From positions 62,001 through 126,000 of the forward strand of contig NZ_JAZDRH010000006.1 of NCBI RefSeq assembly GCF_047470865.1: a DNA stretch of 64,000 nt. The letters are read 5' to 3'. Below are positions 29,179 to 38,876 of this stretch, one piece after another; the first letter of the stretch is position 1; each line of letters starts with the position of its first letter. This DNA is from JAZDRH01 sp047470865. Lineage in GTDB: Bacteria > Pseudomonadota > Gammaproteobacteria > Pseudomonadales > Pseudomonadaceae. The translations under genes were made by a program, and so were the position numbers. Under the pieces are notes generated by a model. That model was not told the origin of the DNA and did no database searches. It saw only the letters and a list, made by a program, of their open reading frames with translations.

Positions 29179-30000
29179 ATGGCTAAAGCAAACTCTTCAT
29201 TTTCTGAAGTACAAATTGCCCGTCGTATTAAAGAGGGGCGTGGCCAAGGGCATGGTAAAGACTATATTCCATGGCTAACAGTACAAGAAGTTCCTTCCTC
29301 AGGTCGTTCCCACCGTATTTATTCTCATAAAACGGGACGAGTCCATCATTTGCTATCTGATTTAGAGCTTGCTGTTTTTCTCAGTCTTGAGTGGGAGAGC
29401 AGCGTGCTAGATATACGCGAGCAGTTCCCCCTATTACCTAGTGATACCAGGCAGATTGCAATAGATAGTGGCATTAAGCATCCTGCTATTCGCGGTGTAG
29501 ATCAGGTTATGTCTACTGATTTTTTAGTGGACTGCAAAGATGGTCCTTTTGAGCAGTTTGCTATTCAAGTCAAACCTGCAGCAGCCTTACAAGACGAGCG
29601 TACCTTAGAAAAACTAGAACTAGAGCGTCGTTATTGGCAGCAAAAGCAAATTCCTTGGTTCATTTTTACTGATAAAGAAATAAATCCCGTAGTAAAAGAA
29701 AATATTGAATGGCTTTATTCAGTGAAAACAGAAGAAGTTTCTGCGGAGCTTTTAGCACAACTACCTCCATTGGCCCATATCCTGCAAGAAAAAGGAGATA
29801 AAAACATTATCAATGTCTGTAAGCAGGTTGATATTGCTTATGATTTGGAGCTAGGCAAAACATTGAGTGAGATACGAACCTTAACCGCAAATGGTTTTAT
29901 TAAGTTCAATATTTATAAGTCTTTCAGGGCAAATAAGTGTGCAGATCTCTGTGTTAGCCAAGTAGTGAATATGGAGGAGTTGCGCTATGTGGCAAATTAA
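29179..30000 (+). CDS. tnsA: Tn7 transposase subunit TnsA (element 1)
   Basis: A 273-residue restriction-endonuclease-fold subunit of the heteromeric TnsAB transposase, cutting the 5' strands at the element ends so that transposition is cut-and-paste. The known catalytic residues of Tn7 TnsA fall at the same numbers here: Glu63 (SDLE), Asp114 (MSTD) and Lys132 (IQVK). The C-terminal half contacts TnsC. The sequence looks nearly identical to Tn7 TnsA as I recall it. It overlaps tnsB by 14 nt. Confidence 0.97.
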   Translation: MAKANSSFSEVQIARRIKEGRGQGHGKDYIPWLTVQEVPSSGRSHRIYSHKTGRVHHLLSDLELAVFLSLEWESSVLDIREQFPLLPSDTRQIAIDSGIKHPAIRGVDQVMSTDFLVDCKDGPFEQFAIQVKPAAALQDERTLEKLELERRYWQQKQIPWFIFTDKEINPVVKENIEWLYSVKTEEVSAELLAQLPPLAHILQEKGDKNIINVCKQVDIAYDLELGKTLSEIRTLTANGFIKFNIYKSFRANKCADLCVSQVVNMEELRYVAN

Positions 30001-32095
30001 TGAGGTTGTGCTATTTGATAATGATCCGTATCGTATTTTGGCTATAGAGGATGGCCAAGTTGTCTGGATGCAAATAAGCGCTGATAAAGGAGTTCCACAA
30101 GCTAGGGCTGAGTTGTTGCTAATGCAGTATTTAGATGAAGGCCGCTTAGTTAGAACTGATGACCCTTATGTACATCTTGATTTAGAAGAGCCGTCTGTAG
30201 ATTCTGTCAGCTTCCAGAAGCGCGAGGAGGGTTATCGAAAAATTCTTCCTATTATTAATAGTAAGGATCGTTTCGACCCTAAAGTCAGAAGCGAACTCGT
30301 TGAGCATGTGGTCCAAGAATATAAGGTTACTAAGGCTACAGTTTATAAGTTGTTACGCCGTTATTGGCAGCGTGGTCAAACGCCTAATGCATTAATTCCA
30401 GACTACAAAAACAGCGGTGCACCAGGGGAAAGACGTTCAGCGACAGGAACAGCAAAAATTGGCCGAGCCAGAGTGTATGGTAAGGGTGAAGGAACCAAGG
30501 TTACCCCCGAGATTGAACGGCTTTTTAGGCTGACCATAGAAAAGCACCTGTTAAATCAAAAAGGTACAAAGACCACCGTTGCCTATAGACGATTTATGGA
30601 CTTGTTTGCTCAGTATTTTCCTCGCATTCCCCAAGAGGATTATCCAACGCTACGTCAGTTTCGTTATTTTTATGATCGAGAATATCCTAAAGCTCAGCGC
30701 TTAAAGTCTAGAGTTAAAGCAGGGATATATAGAAAAGATGTACGACCATTAAGTAGCACAGCAACCTCTCAAGCATTAGGCCCTGGTAGTCGTTATGAGA
30801 TTGATGCCACGATTGCTGATATTTATTTAGTGGATCATCATGATCGCCAAAAAATCATAGGAAGACCAACGCTTTACATTGTGATTGATGTGTTTAGTCG
30901 GATGATCACGGGCTTTTATATCGGCTTTGAAAATCCGTCTTATGTGGTGGCGATGCAGGCTTTTATAAATGCTTGCTCTGACAAAACGGCGATTTGTGCC
31001 CAGCATGATATTGAGATTAGTAGCTCAGACTGGCCGTGTATAGGTTTGCCAGATGTGTTGCTAGCGGACCGTGGTGAGTTAATGAGTCATCAGGTCGAAG
31101 CCTTAGTCTCAAGTTTTAATGTACGAGTAGAAAGTGCTCCACCTAGACGTGGTGATGCTAAAGGCATTGTGGAAAGCACTTTTAGAACACTACAAGCCGA
31201 GTTTAAATCCTTTGCGCCAGGCATTGTGGAGGGCAGTCGGATCAAAAGCCATGGTGAAACAGACTATAGGTTGGATGCATCTCTGTCGGTATTTGAGTTC
31301 ACACAAATTATTTTGCGCACGATCCTATTCAGAAATAACCATTTGGTGATGGATAAATACGATCGGGATGCTGATTTTCCTACGGATTTACCGTCTATTC
31401 CTGTCCAGCTATGGCAATGGGGTATGCCGCATCGTACAGGTAGTTTAAGGGCTGTGGAGCAAGAGCTGTTGCGAGTAGCGTTACTACCTCGCCGAAAGGT
31501 CTCTATTTCTTCATTTGGCGTTAATTTGTGGGGGTTGTATTACTCGGGGTCAGAGATTCTACGTGAGGGTTGGTTGCAGCGGAGCACTGATATAGCTAGA
31601 CCTCAACATTTAGAAGCGGCTTATGACCCAGTGTTGGTTGATACGATTTATTTGTTTCCGCAAGTTGGCAGCCGTGTATTTTGGCGCTGTAATCTAACGG
31701 AACGTAGTCGGCAGTTTAAAGGCCTCTCATTTTGGGATGTATGGGATATACAGGCACAAGAAAAACACAATAAAGCCAATGCGAAGCAGGATGAGTTAAC
31801 TAAACGCAGGGAGCTTGAGGCGTTTATTCAGCAAACCATTCAGAAAGCGAACAAGCTAACACCTAGTTCTACTGAGTCCAAATCAACACGTATTAAGCAG
31901 ATTAAAATCAATAAAAAAGAAGCCGTGACCTCAGAGCGTAAAAAACGTGCGGAGCATTTGAAGCCAAGCTCTTCAGGTGATGAGGCTAAAGTTATTCCTT
32001 TCAACGCAGTGGAAGTGGATGATCAAGAAGATTACAGCCTACCCACATACGTGCCTGAATTATTTCAGGATCCACCAGAAAAGGATGAGTCATGA
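29987..32095 (+). CDS. tnsB: Tn7 transposase subunit TnsB (element 1)
   Basis: A 702-residue DDE (retroviral-integrase-type) transposase that binds the end repeats and joins 3' ends to target. The N-terminal HTH domains include [19 protein letters not shown]. The catalytic Asp is in [13 protein letters not shown], the second in LLADRGELM, and the Glu in [11 protein letters not shown]. The C-terminal basic tail recruits TnsC and mediates target immunity. The length equals that of Tn7 TnsB. The stop overlaps the tnsC start (ATGA). Confidence 0.97.
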   Translation: MWQINEVVLFDNDPYRILAIEDGQVVWMQISADKGVPQARAELLLMQYLDEGRLVRTDDPYVHLDLEEPSVDSVSFQKREEGYRKILPIINSKDRFDPKVRSELVEHVVQEYKVTKATVYKLLRRYWQRGQTPNALIPDYKNSGAPGERRSATGTAKIGRARVYGKGEGTKVTPEIERLFRLTIEKHLLNQKGTKTTVAYRRFMDLFAQYFPRIPQEDYPTLRQFRYFYDREYPKAQRLKSRVKAGIYRKDVRPLSSTATSQALGPGSRYEIDATIADIYLVDHHDRQKIIGRPTLYIVIDVFSRMITGFYIGFENPSYVVAMQAFINACSDKTAICAQHDIEISSSDWPCIGLPDVLLADRGELMSHQVEALVSSFNVRVESAPPRRGDAKGIVESTFRTLQAEFKSFAPGIVEGSRIKSHGETDYRLDASLSVFEFTQIILRTILFRNNHLVMDKYDRDADFPTDLPSIPVQLWQWGMPHRTGSLRAVEQELLRVALLPRRKVSISSFGVNLWGLYYSGSEILREGWLQRSTDIARPQHLEAAYDPVLVDTIYLFPQVGSRVFWRCNLTERSRQFKGLSFWDVWDIQAQEKHNKANAKQDELTKRRELEAFIQQTIQKANKLTPSSTESKSTRIKQIKINKKEAVTSERKKRAEHLKPSSSGDEAKVIPFNAVEVDDQEDYSLPTYVPELFQDPPEKDES

Positions 32096-33759
32096 GTGCT
32101 ACCCAGATTCAAGCGGTTTATCGTGATACGGGGGTAGAGGCTTATCGTGGTAATCCTTTTATCGAGGCCTTACCACCATTACAAGAGTCAGTGAATAGTG
32201 CTGCATCACTGAAATCCTCTTTACAGCTTACTTCCTCTGACTTGCAAAAGCCTCGTGTTATCAGAGCCCATACCATTTGCCGTACTCCAGATGACTATTT
32301 TCAGCCATTAGGTACTCATTTGCTACTGAGTGAGCGTATTTCGGTCATGATTCGAGGTGGTTATGTAGGTAGAAATCCTAAAACAGGTGATTTGCAAAGG
32401 CATTTACAAAATGGCTACGAGCGTGTTCAAAAGGGAGAGTTAGAGGCATTTCGCTTTGAGGAGGCTCGGTCCACGGCACAAAGTTTATTGTTAATTGGTT
32501 GTTCTGGTAGTGGGAAGACGACTTCTCTTCATCGTATTCTAGCCACGTATCCTCAGGTGATTTACCATCGTGAGCTCAATATAGAGCAGGTGGTGTATTT
32601 GAAAATAGACTGCTCGCATAATGGATCGCTAAAAGAAATTTGCTTGAATTTTTTCAGAGCGCTGGATCGAGCCTTAGGCTCGAACTATGAGCGTCGTTAT
32701 GGCTTAAAACGTCATGGTATAGAAACCATGTTGGCTTTGATGTCGCAAATAGCCAATGCTCATGCTTTAGGGTTGTTGGTTATTGATGAAATTCAGCATT
32801 TAAGCCGCTCTCGTTCGGGTGGATCTCAAGAGATGCTGAACTTTTTTGTGACGATGGTGAATATTATTGGCGTACCAGTGATGTTGATTGGTACCCCTAA
32901 AGCACGAGAGATTTTTGAGGCTGATTTGCGGTCTGCCCGTAGAGGGGCAGGGTTTGGAGCTATATTCTGGGATCCTATACAACAAACACAACGTGGAAAG
33001 CCCAATCAAGAGTGGATCGCCTTTACGGATAATCTTTGGCAATTACAGCTTTTACAACGCAAAGATGCGCTGTTATCGGATGAGGTCCGTGATGTATGGC
33101 ATGAGCTAAGCCAAGGAGTGATGGACATTGTAGTAAAGATTTTTGTACTCGCACAGCTCCGTGCGCTAGCTTTAGGCAATGAGCGTATTACCTCTGGTTT
33201 ATTGCGGCAAGTGTATCAAGATGAATTGAAACCCGTTCATCCCATGCTAGAGGCCCTACGCTCGGGTATCCCAGAACGCATTGCTCGTTATTCTGATCTA
33301 GTCGTTCCCGAGATTGACAAACGGTTAATCCAACTTCAGCTAGATATCGCAGCGATACAAGAACAAACACCAGAAGAAAAAGCCCTTCACGATTTAGATA
33401 CTGAAGATCAGCGTCATTTATATCTGATGCTGAAAGAGGATTACGATTCAAGCTTGTTAATTCCCACTATTAAAAAAGCGTTTAGCCAGAATCCAACGAT
33501 GACAAGACAAAAGTTACTGCCTCTTGTTTTGCAGTGGTTGATGGAAGGCGAAACGGTAGTGTCAGAACTAGAAAAGCCCTCCAAGAGTAAAAAGGTTTCG
33601 GCTATAAAGGTAGTCAAGCCCAGCGACTGGGATAGCTTGCCTGATACGGATTTACGTTATATCTATTCACAACGCCAACCTGAAAAAACCATGCATGAAC
33701 GGTTAAAAGGGAAAGGGGTAATAGTGGATATGGCGAGCTTATTTAAACAAGCAGGCTAG
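32092..33759 (+). CDS. tnsC: Tn7 transposition AAA+ regulator TnsC (element 1)
   Basis: A 555-residue AAA+ ATPase that links target selectors TnsD or TnsE to TnsAB. The Walker A is [15 protein letters not shown] and the Walker B is [12 protein letters not shown], followed by the sensor region [14 protein letters not shown]. The length equals that of Tn7 TnsC. The C-terminal region (Lys-rich, then [19 protein letters not shown]) is where TnsA contacts are known. It overlaps tnsB by 4 nt and ends 2 nt before tnsD. Confidence 0.97.
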   Translation: MSATQIQAVYRDTGVEAYRGNPFIEALPPLQESVNSAASLKSSLQLTSSDLQKPRVIRAHTICRTPDDYFQPLGTHLLLSERISVMIRGGYVGRNPKTGDLQRHLQNGYERVQKGELEAFRFEEARSTAQSLLLIGCSGSGKTTSLHRILATYPQVIYHRELNIEQVVYLKIDCSHNGSLKEICLNFFRALDRALGSNYERRYGLKRHGIETMLALMSQIANAHALGLLVIDEIQHLSRSRSGGSQEMLNFFVTMVNIIGVPVMLIGTPKAREIFEADLRSARRGAGFGAIFWDPIQQTQRGKPNQEWIAFTDNLWQLQLLQRKDALLSDEVRDVWHELSQGVMDIVVKIFVLAQLRALALGNERITSGLLRQVYQDELKPVHPMLEALRSGIPERIARYSDLVVPEIDKRLIQLQLDIAAIQEQTPEEKALHDLDTEDQRHLYLMLKEDYDSSLLIPTIKKAFSQNPTMTRQKLLPLVLQWLMEGETVVSELEKPSKSKKVSAIKVVKPSDWDSLPDTDLRYIYSQRQPEKTMHERLKGKGVIVDMASLFKQAG

Positions 33760-33761
33760 CC

Positions 33762-35288
33762 ATGAGAAACTTTCCTGTTCCGTACTCGAATGAGCTGATT
33801 TATAGCACTATTGCACGGGCAGGCGTTTATCAAGGGATTGTTAGTCCTAAGCAGCTGTTGGATGAGGTGTATGGCAACCGCAAGGTGGTCGCTACCTTAG
33901 GTCTGCCCTCGCATTTAGGTGTGATAGCAAGACATCTACATCAAACAGGACGTTACGCTGTTCAGCAGCTTATTTATGAGCATACCTTATTCCCTTTATA
34001 TGCTCCGTTTGTAGGCAAGGAGCGCCGAGACGAAGCTATTCGGTTAATGGAGTACCAAGCGCAAGGTGCGGTGCATTTAATGCTAGGAGTCGCTGCTTCT
34101 AGAGTTAAGAGCGATAACCGCTTTAGATACTGCCCTGATTGCGTTGCTCTTCAGCTAAATAGGTATGGGGAAGCCTTTTGGCAACGAGATTGGTATTTGC
34201 CCGCTTTGCCATATTGTCCAAAACACGGTGCTTTAGTCTTCTTTGATAGAGCTGTAGATGATCACCGACATCAATTTTGGGCTTTGGGTCATACTGAGCT
34301 GCTTTCAGACTACCCCAAAGACTCCCTATCTCAATTAACAGCACTAGCTGCTTATATAGCCCCTCTGTTAGATGCTCCACGAGCGCAAGAGCTTTCCCCA
34401 AGCCTTGAGCAGTGGACGCTGTTTTATCAGCGCTTAGCGCAGGATCTAGGGCTAACCAAAAGCAAGCACATTCGTCATGACTTGGTGGCGGAGAGGGTGA
34501 GGCAGACTTTTAGTGATGAGGCACTAGAGAAACTGGATTTAAAGTTGGCAGAGAACAAGGACACGTGTTGGCTGAAAAGTATATTCCGTAAGCATAGAAA
34601 AGCCTTTAGTTATTTACAGCATAGTATTGTGTGGCAAGCCTTATTGCCAAAACTAACGGTTATAGAAGCGCTACAGCAGGCAAGTGCTATTACTGAGCAC
34701 TCTATAGCGACAAGACCTGTCAGCCAGTCTGTGCAACCTAACTCTGAAGATTTATCTGTTAAGCATAAAGACTGGCAGCAACTAGTGCATAACTACCAAG
34801 GAATTAAGGCGGCAAGACAGTCTTTAGAGGGTGGAGCGCTATACGCTTGGCTTTACCGACATGACAGGGATTGGCTAGTTCACTGGAATCAACAGCATCA
34901 ACAAGAGCGTCTGGCACCCGCCCCTAGAGTTGACTGGGGACAAAGAGATCGAATAGCTGTACGACAACTGCTAAGAATCATAAAGCGTTTAGATAGTAGC
35001 CTTGATCACCCAAGAGCGACATCGAGCTGGCTGTTAAAGCAAACTCCTAACGGAACCTCTCTTGCAAAAAATCTACAGAAACTGCCTTTGGTAGCGCTTT
35101 GCTTAAAGCATTACTCAGAGAGTGTGGAAGATTATCAAATTAGACGGATTAGCCAAGCTTTTATTAAGCTTAAACAGGAAGATGTTGAGCTTAGGCGCTG
35201 GCGATTATTAAGAAGTGCAACGTTATCTAAAGAGCGGATAACTGAGGAAGCACAAAGATTCTTGGAAATGGTTTATGGGGAAGAGTGA
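33762..35288 (+). CDS. tnsD: Tn7 target selector TnsD (TniQ family, element 1)
   Basis: A 508-residue TniQ-family DNA-binding protein that recognises the 3' end of glmS and recruits TnsC. The N-terminal TniQ domain starts FPVPYSNELIYSTIARAG; the CCCH zinc finger is seen as RYCPDC...LPYCPKHGAL. The protein is full length, and the element indeed sits at its predicted target. The next gene, tnsE, starts with GTG immediately after its TGA. Confidence 0.97.
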   Translation: MRNFPVPYSNELIYSTIARAGVYQGIVSPKQLLDEVYGNRKVVATLGLPSHLGVIARHLHQTGRYAVQQLIYEHTLFPLYAPFVGKERRDEAIRLMEYQAQGAVHLMLGVAASRVKSDNRFRYCPDCVALQLNRYGEAFWQRDWYLPALPYCPKHGALVFFDRAVDDHRHQFWALGHTELLSDYPKDSLSQLTALAAYIAPLLDAPRAQELSPSLEQWTLFYQRLAQDLGLTKSKHIRHDLVAERVRQTFSDEALEKLDLKLAENKDTCWLKSIFRKHRKAFSYLQHSIVWQALLPKLTVIEALQQASAITEHSIATRPVSQSVQPNSEDLSVKHKDWQQLVHNYQGIKAARQSLEGGALYAWLYRHDRDWLVHWNQQHQQERLAPAPRVDWGQRDRIAVRQLLRIIKRLDSSLDHPRATSSWLLKQTPNGTSLAKNLQKLPLVALCLKHYSESVEDYQIRRISQAFIKLKQEDVELRRWRLLRSATLSKERITEEAQRFLEMVYGEE

Positions 35289-36905
35289 GTGGTTAGGCTA
35301 GCTACATTTAATGACAATGTGCAGGTTGTACATATTGGTCATTTATTCCGTAACTCGGGTCATAAGGAGTGGCGTATTTTTGTTTGGTTTAATCCAATGC
35401 AAGAACGGAAATGGACTCGATTTACTCATTTGCCTTTATTAAGTCGAGCTAAGGTGGTTAACAGTACAACAAAGCAAATAAATAAGGCGGATCGTGTGAT
35501 TGAGTTTGAAGCATCGGATCTTCAACGAGCCAAAATAATCGATTTTCCTAATCTCTCGTCCTTTGCTTCCGTACGCAACAAGGATGGAGCGCAGAGTTCA
35601 TTTATTTACGAAGCTGAAACACCATATAGCAAGACTCGTTATCACATCCCACAGTTAGAGCTAGCTCGGTCATTATTTTTAATTAACTCCTATTTCTGTC
35701 GAAGCTGTTTGAGCAGTACCGCTTTACAGCAAGAGTTCGACGTTCAGTATGAGGTTGAGCGAGATCATTTAGAGATAAGGATCTTGCCCAGTTCATCGTT
35801 TCCTAAAGGGGCGTTAGAGCAGTCGGCCGTAGTGCAGCTTTTGGTTTGGTTGTTTTCGGATCAAGATGTTATGGATTCGTATGAAAGTATTTTTAGGTAC
35901 TATCAACAAACTAGAGAAATTAAGAACGGCGTTGAAAGCTGGTGCTTTAGCTTTGACCCTCCGCCCATGCAGGGTTGGAAATTACATGTAAAAGGACGTT
36001 CTTCTAACGAGGATAAGGATTATTTAGTTGAGGAAATAGTAGGTTTAGAAATCAACGCTATGCTTCCTAGCACAACAGCTATTAGCCATGCCTCTTTTCA
36101 GGAAAAGGAGGCAGGTGATGGTAGTGCGCAGCACATAGCGGTTTCAACAAAGTCAGTTGTTGATGATGAGCATCTACAGTTGGACGATGAGGAAACAGCC
36201 AATATAGACACAGACACACGAGTCATAGAGGCTGAGCCGACATGGATAAGTTTTAGTAGACCTAGTCGAATTGAAAAATCTCGCAGGGCAAGAAAAAGTA
36301 GCCAAACTATTTTAGAAAAAGAAGAAGCAACAACAAGTGAAAATAGTAATTTGGTTAGTACTGATGAGCCACACTTAGGTGGTGCCCTAGCAGCGGCAGA
36401 TGTGGGTGGGAAGCAGGATGCAACCAATTACAACTCTATTTTTGCCAATCGTTTTGCAGCCTTTAATGAGTTAATTTCAATTCTAAAAATTAAATTTGCA
36501 TGTCGGGTGCTTTTTGAAGAAACCTTGGTTTTGCCAAAAGTTGGGCGTAGCCGATTACATCTGTGTAAAGATGGCTCACCAAGAGTGATTAAAGCCGTTG
36601 GGGTGCAACGTAATGGCAGTGAATTTGTATTGCTAGAGGTGGATGCATCGGATGGGGTGAAAATGCTTTCTACCAAAGTGTTGAGTGGCGTTGATAGCGA
36701 AACATGGCGGAATGATTTTGAAAAGATACGGCGTGGAGTGGTGAAGAGCTCATTGAATTGGCCAAATAGTTTGTTTGATCAATTATATGGACAAGACGGG
36801 CATAGAGGGGTGAATCATCCAAAGAGGTTGGGGGAGCTGCAAGTATCGAGAGAGGATATGGAGGGGTGGGCTGAGAGAGTGGTTAGAGAGCAATTTACGC
36901 ATTAA
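35289..36905 (+). CDS. tnsE: Tn7 target selector TnsE (element 1)
   Basis: A 538-residue protein, the alternative target selector that steers Tn7 to discontinuously replicating DNA and conjugating plasmids through the sliding clamp. It starts with GTG directly after the tnsD stop and has the Tn7 TnsE length. A central acidic, low-complexity linker (HLQLDDEETANIDTDTR) separates the N-terminal part from the conserved C-terminal DNA-binding domain (FANRFAAFNELISIL to the end). An intact TnsE means the element can probably still travel on plasmids. Confidence 0.96.
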   Translation: MVRLATFNDNVQVVHIGHLFRNSGHKEWRIFVWFNPMQERKWTRFTHLPLLSRAKVVNSTTKQINKADRVIEFEASDLQRAKIIDFPNLSSFASVRNKDGAQSSFIYEAETPYSKTRYHIPQLELARSLFLINSYFCRSCLSSTALQQEFDVQYEVERDHLEIRILPSSSFPKGALEQSAVVQLLVWLFSDQDVMDSYESIFRYYQQTREIKNGVESWCFSFDPPPMQGWKLHVKGRSSNEDKDYLVEEIVGLEINAMLPSTTAISHASFQEKEAGDGSAQHIAVSTKSVVDDEHLQLDDEETANIDTDTRVIEAEPTWISFSRPSRIEKSRRARKSSQTILEKEEATTSENSNLVSTDEPHLGGALAAADVGGKQDATNYNSIFANRFAAFNELISILKIKFACRVLFEETLVLPKVGRSRLHLCKDGSPRVIKAVGVQRNGSEFVLLEVDASDGVKMLSTKVLSGVDSETWRNDFEKIRRGVVKSSLNWPNSLFDQLYGQDGHRGVNHPKRLGELQVSREDMEGWAERVVREQFTH

Positions 36906-37087
36906 AGGAATGACTGAAACCCTAGTTACTTTAATCAGCTGTTAGTGAATTAGCTAATCCTCAATAACATCATTTTCTTGAGCATGGTTAGGCTGAGAGT
37001 TATAGCAGCTTTGACTAATTTGAAAGACTAAGCAGGCTAGACGCATACGCACGTTGTGTCATCTCTTTATGCCGAGAATTCGAGTCA
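36906..37087. other. short noncoding stretch behind tnsE1
   Basis: I see no gene here. Canonical Tn7 carries several small ORFs (ybeA, ybfA, ybfB, ybgA) between tnsE and the cassettes; none is present. The stretch joins the transposon core to a truncated cassette, so the junction of an internal deletion probably lies in or next to it. Confidence 0.4.
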
Positions 37088-37315
37088 TTATGTGACCTTT
37101 CCCCAATAAGGTGGCGACGTTATTACGCAATCTATCAATGAATCAGGGAGTTCTTTCAGAACTCGTAGCGAATCACCAAGCATTAATAATGGGGTTGTCG
37201 CTGAACTACCTTTGTACGCCTCAAGTTTCTCTGAGAAATCACTATTAATTATTTCTCGCTCGCAACTAGAAGGCGATTTTTTAGCTTTTTGCATAACTCT
37301 CTCAGTTAAAACCAT
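37088..37315 (-). pseudogene. 5' fragment of a DNA methyltransferase gene (cassette D)
   Basis: A 75-codon minus-strand reading frame. The last third reads LLMLGDSLRVLKELPDSLIDC followed by VITSPPYWGK, the start of an amino-methyltransferase domain with the catalytic SPPYW motif (motif IV, N4-cytosine/N6-adenine class). Such enzymes are 250-400 aa, so the frame is cut just after the motif. It follows attC-C directly and no attC follows it, so it is the promoter-distal cassette of the array, truncated by a deletion towards tnsE. No cognate restriction gene remains. Confidence 0.75.
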
Positions 37316-37346
37316 TTAGGTCGAATTTTACTCAGTTCTTCAAAGG

Positions 37347-37466
37347 GCATAACGCTCAAATAACCGGCTGCAAACCGGAGTGGATTTTTGGGCTACAGTG
37401 ACGCGAAGCGGCAAGCCCCAAAAATCCGCGCAGCGTTTGATGTCCGTGTTAATTTTTTTGTTAGGT
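37347..37466 (-). repeat. attC recombination site of cassette C (about 120 bp)
   Basis: On the minus strand the site begins with ACCTAAC (R'' side, complement of gttaggt at 37460-37466) and ends with GTTATGC (complement of gcataac at 37347-37353). Between them a long imperfect palindrome is visible, for example aaaatccgcg against ggatttttgg with the ccggctgcaaaccgg hairpin. Length and shape match the longer attC sites of chromosomal integrons. Confidence 0.8.
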
Positions 37467-37478
37467 ATTTGTGCCTCG

Positions 37479-37763
37479 TTAGCCAACGATTAACACCAAC
37501 CGATCATGCTCTTTAAGTGGAGATGACTTGTGCTCGCGCTCTGTAAGAACAGTCAAATCAAAATCAATTGACAGCTTTAAACCCAACTCTAAGAACTCTT
37601 TAGACAAATCCGAATGGAGTTTACCTAAGTTTGATGCGTCATTTTTAACTACGAGCAACAAGTCACAATCATTAGCGTGGCCACTTCGAAAAAATGAGCC
37701 AAAACCATAAACGCTAAGCAGATTGCTGTTTTTTGTATGGATAGATTGGATTTCCGTCATCAT
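37479..37763 (-). CDS. minimal nucleotidyltransferase (MNT-like), cassette C gene 3
   Basis: A 94-residue protein consisting almost only of a minimal nucleotidyltransferase domain. Numbering from 37763, the motif is GFGSFFRSG (Gly-Ser at 22-23), then Asp32 and Asp34 in NDCDLLLVV, and a third carboxylate in LSIDFDLTVL (Asp67 or Asp69). Related MntA enzymes AMPylate a partner toxin. The frame is open 9 codons further upstream. It overlaps the preceding gene by about 50 nt, suggesting coupling. It is far too short to be an AadA-type aminoglycoside enzyme. The stop lies about 13 nt before attC-C. Confidence 0.75.
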   Translation of the reverse strand: MMTEIQSIHTKNSNLLSVYGFGSFFRSGHANDCDLLLVVKNDASNLGKLHSDLSKEFLELGLKLSIDFDLTVLTEREHKSSPLKEHDRLVLIVG

Positions 37764-38130
37764 CTCTTTGGTGATACAACCAAAACTCATTTTTCCACAA
37801 AGCTCCTGTTAACTCGCTTGAGTTGAAGAGGCCAATACTGTTGGATAGACAAAGCTGTTTTGCCTCTCTCGTATATCCGTTCCAATTGCCTCCTACAGAT
37901 ATAAAATTGACCTCTGGAAATTCGTTCAGAACTCGGTGAACCATGGCTTCCCCTAGCGTATATTCGTCAAGGCATATTAATGTAATTGAACTGCCATCTT
38001 TTCTGTCGAATTTCATAATTATATCGTCATGACGTGAATAACGAATGACATTACCATGAGATTTGATAGCCGATTCTAGCCACGCAATTCGACTGTAACT
38101 CACACCCCATGAGTTTGAACCATTAGACAT
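37714..38130 (-). CDS. unknown protein, cassette C gene 2
   Basis: A 138-residue soluble protein I do not recognise. It has alternating strands and helices (GNVIRYSRHDDIIMKFD, SSITLICLDEYTLGEAMVHRVL, EVNFISVGGNW) suggesting a compact alpha/beta fold. Its ATG overlaps the stop of the HNH nuclease gene (TAATG) and its 3' end overlaps the nucleotidyltransferase gene, so all three cassette genes are translationally coupled and probably act together. Confidence 0.7.
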   Translation of the reverse strand: MSNGSNSWGVSYSRIAWLESAIKSHGNVIRYSRHDDIIMKFDRKDGSSITLICLDEYTLGEAMVHRVLNEFPEVNFISVGGNWNGYTREAKQLCLSNSIGLFNSSELTGALWKNEFWLYHQRDDDGNPIYPYKKQQSA

Positions 38131-38798
38131 TATGAGAACACCTCTGAAAACTCTGTAGGAAATAGCTGATAGGAATCCAACCTTTGATATACGTGCTTCT
38201 CATATGACTCTACGTGCACGCGAAACTTTTCGATAGCTCTGATAGTAAGCATATCCTCGATAAGATCTTCGTTTGCGTCGATAAGGTTTAATATTTTTCT
38301 ATTGTTAGGCAATATTTTGTCGATTCTCCGCAACTCCCATACCAAGTATGCATTAGAACTTGGGTCTGATTGAGCGGCTTCGCTCATTGGACCTAGTGCA
38401 TCAAATGTAGCCTTGTTATTGGCAAGTAGTCGTGCAACCGCGATGTGTAACTTAGTAAAGCTATCAAACCTTGGTGCCTTTCCAGCACTATTTATTTCTG
38501 CTTCATGGTTTCGCTTCCATTCATGGAGCATTTCAACTGAATATGTTCCCTCTGGGGCTTTATCTATGTGGGTATGGTGTGTCGGGCAGAGCAAAATCAA
38601 ATTGTTGTATGTATCAGCTCCACCCTCGGGAGTGCCTCTAGCAGCAGTGGGTTTGCTACCAATAACGTGAGCCATTTCTCCTACTACGTAGTTACCCGAT
38701 GCCACTAGAGCAGTTAAATCTTCATCACAACCTGGTTTCGAGCATCTTCCTCCCGCTCTCCCCCAAAGAATTTTTATATCGACTGTTCCAATTGCCAT
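38130..38798 (-). CDS. HNH endonuclease, cassette C gene 1
   Basis: A 222-residue protein with an N-terminal HNH nuclease domain (about residues 15-80). Zinc-type cysteines Cys19 and Cys24 (CSKPGC) precede AHVIGS with His44 and then TYNNLILLCPTHHTHID with the central Asn, Cys71 and His74-75. The remaining 130 residues are helical and could hold a regulatory or sensor role. It is the first gene after attC-B and read from the integron promoter direction. A restriction or anti-phage nuclease role is inference from the fold and context. Confidence 0.8.
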   Translation of the reverse strand: MAIGTVDIKILWGRAGGRCSKPGCDEDLTALVASGNYVVGEMAHVIGSKPTAARGTPEGGADTYNNLILLCPTHHTHIDKAPEGTYSVEMLHEWKRNHEAEINSAGKAPRFDSFTKLHIAVARLLANNKATFDALGPMSEAAQSDPSSNAYLVWELRRIDKILPNNRKILNLIDANEDLIEDMLTIRAIEKFRVHVESYEKHVYQRLDSYQLFPTEFSEVFS

Positions 38799-38828
38799 TT
38801 AGATTACTCTCCGAGTCGTAATGAAAAT

Positions 38829-38876
38829 ACCTAACGCCGCATTCAGCGGATTGTCCGCTGCAATGCTTTGTTATGC
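38829..38876 (-). repeat. attC recombination site of cassette B (about 48 bp)
   Basis: On the minus strand it runs from GTTATGC-type core (gcataac, complement of 38870-38876) to GTTAGGT (complement of 38829-38835), with the paired arms caatgc/gcattc and cagcgg/ccgctg forming the expected short cruciform. The end of the kinase gene lies inside it. Confidence 0.85.

Noticed and set aside
37479..37790. Aminoglycoside nucleotidyltransferase (aadA-like) resistance gene in the class 2 integron
   Set aside because: The fold is shared, but the protein is below 105 aa and lacks the large C-terminal domain of AadA; it belongs to the minimal nucleotidyltransferase group.
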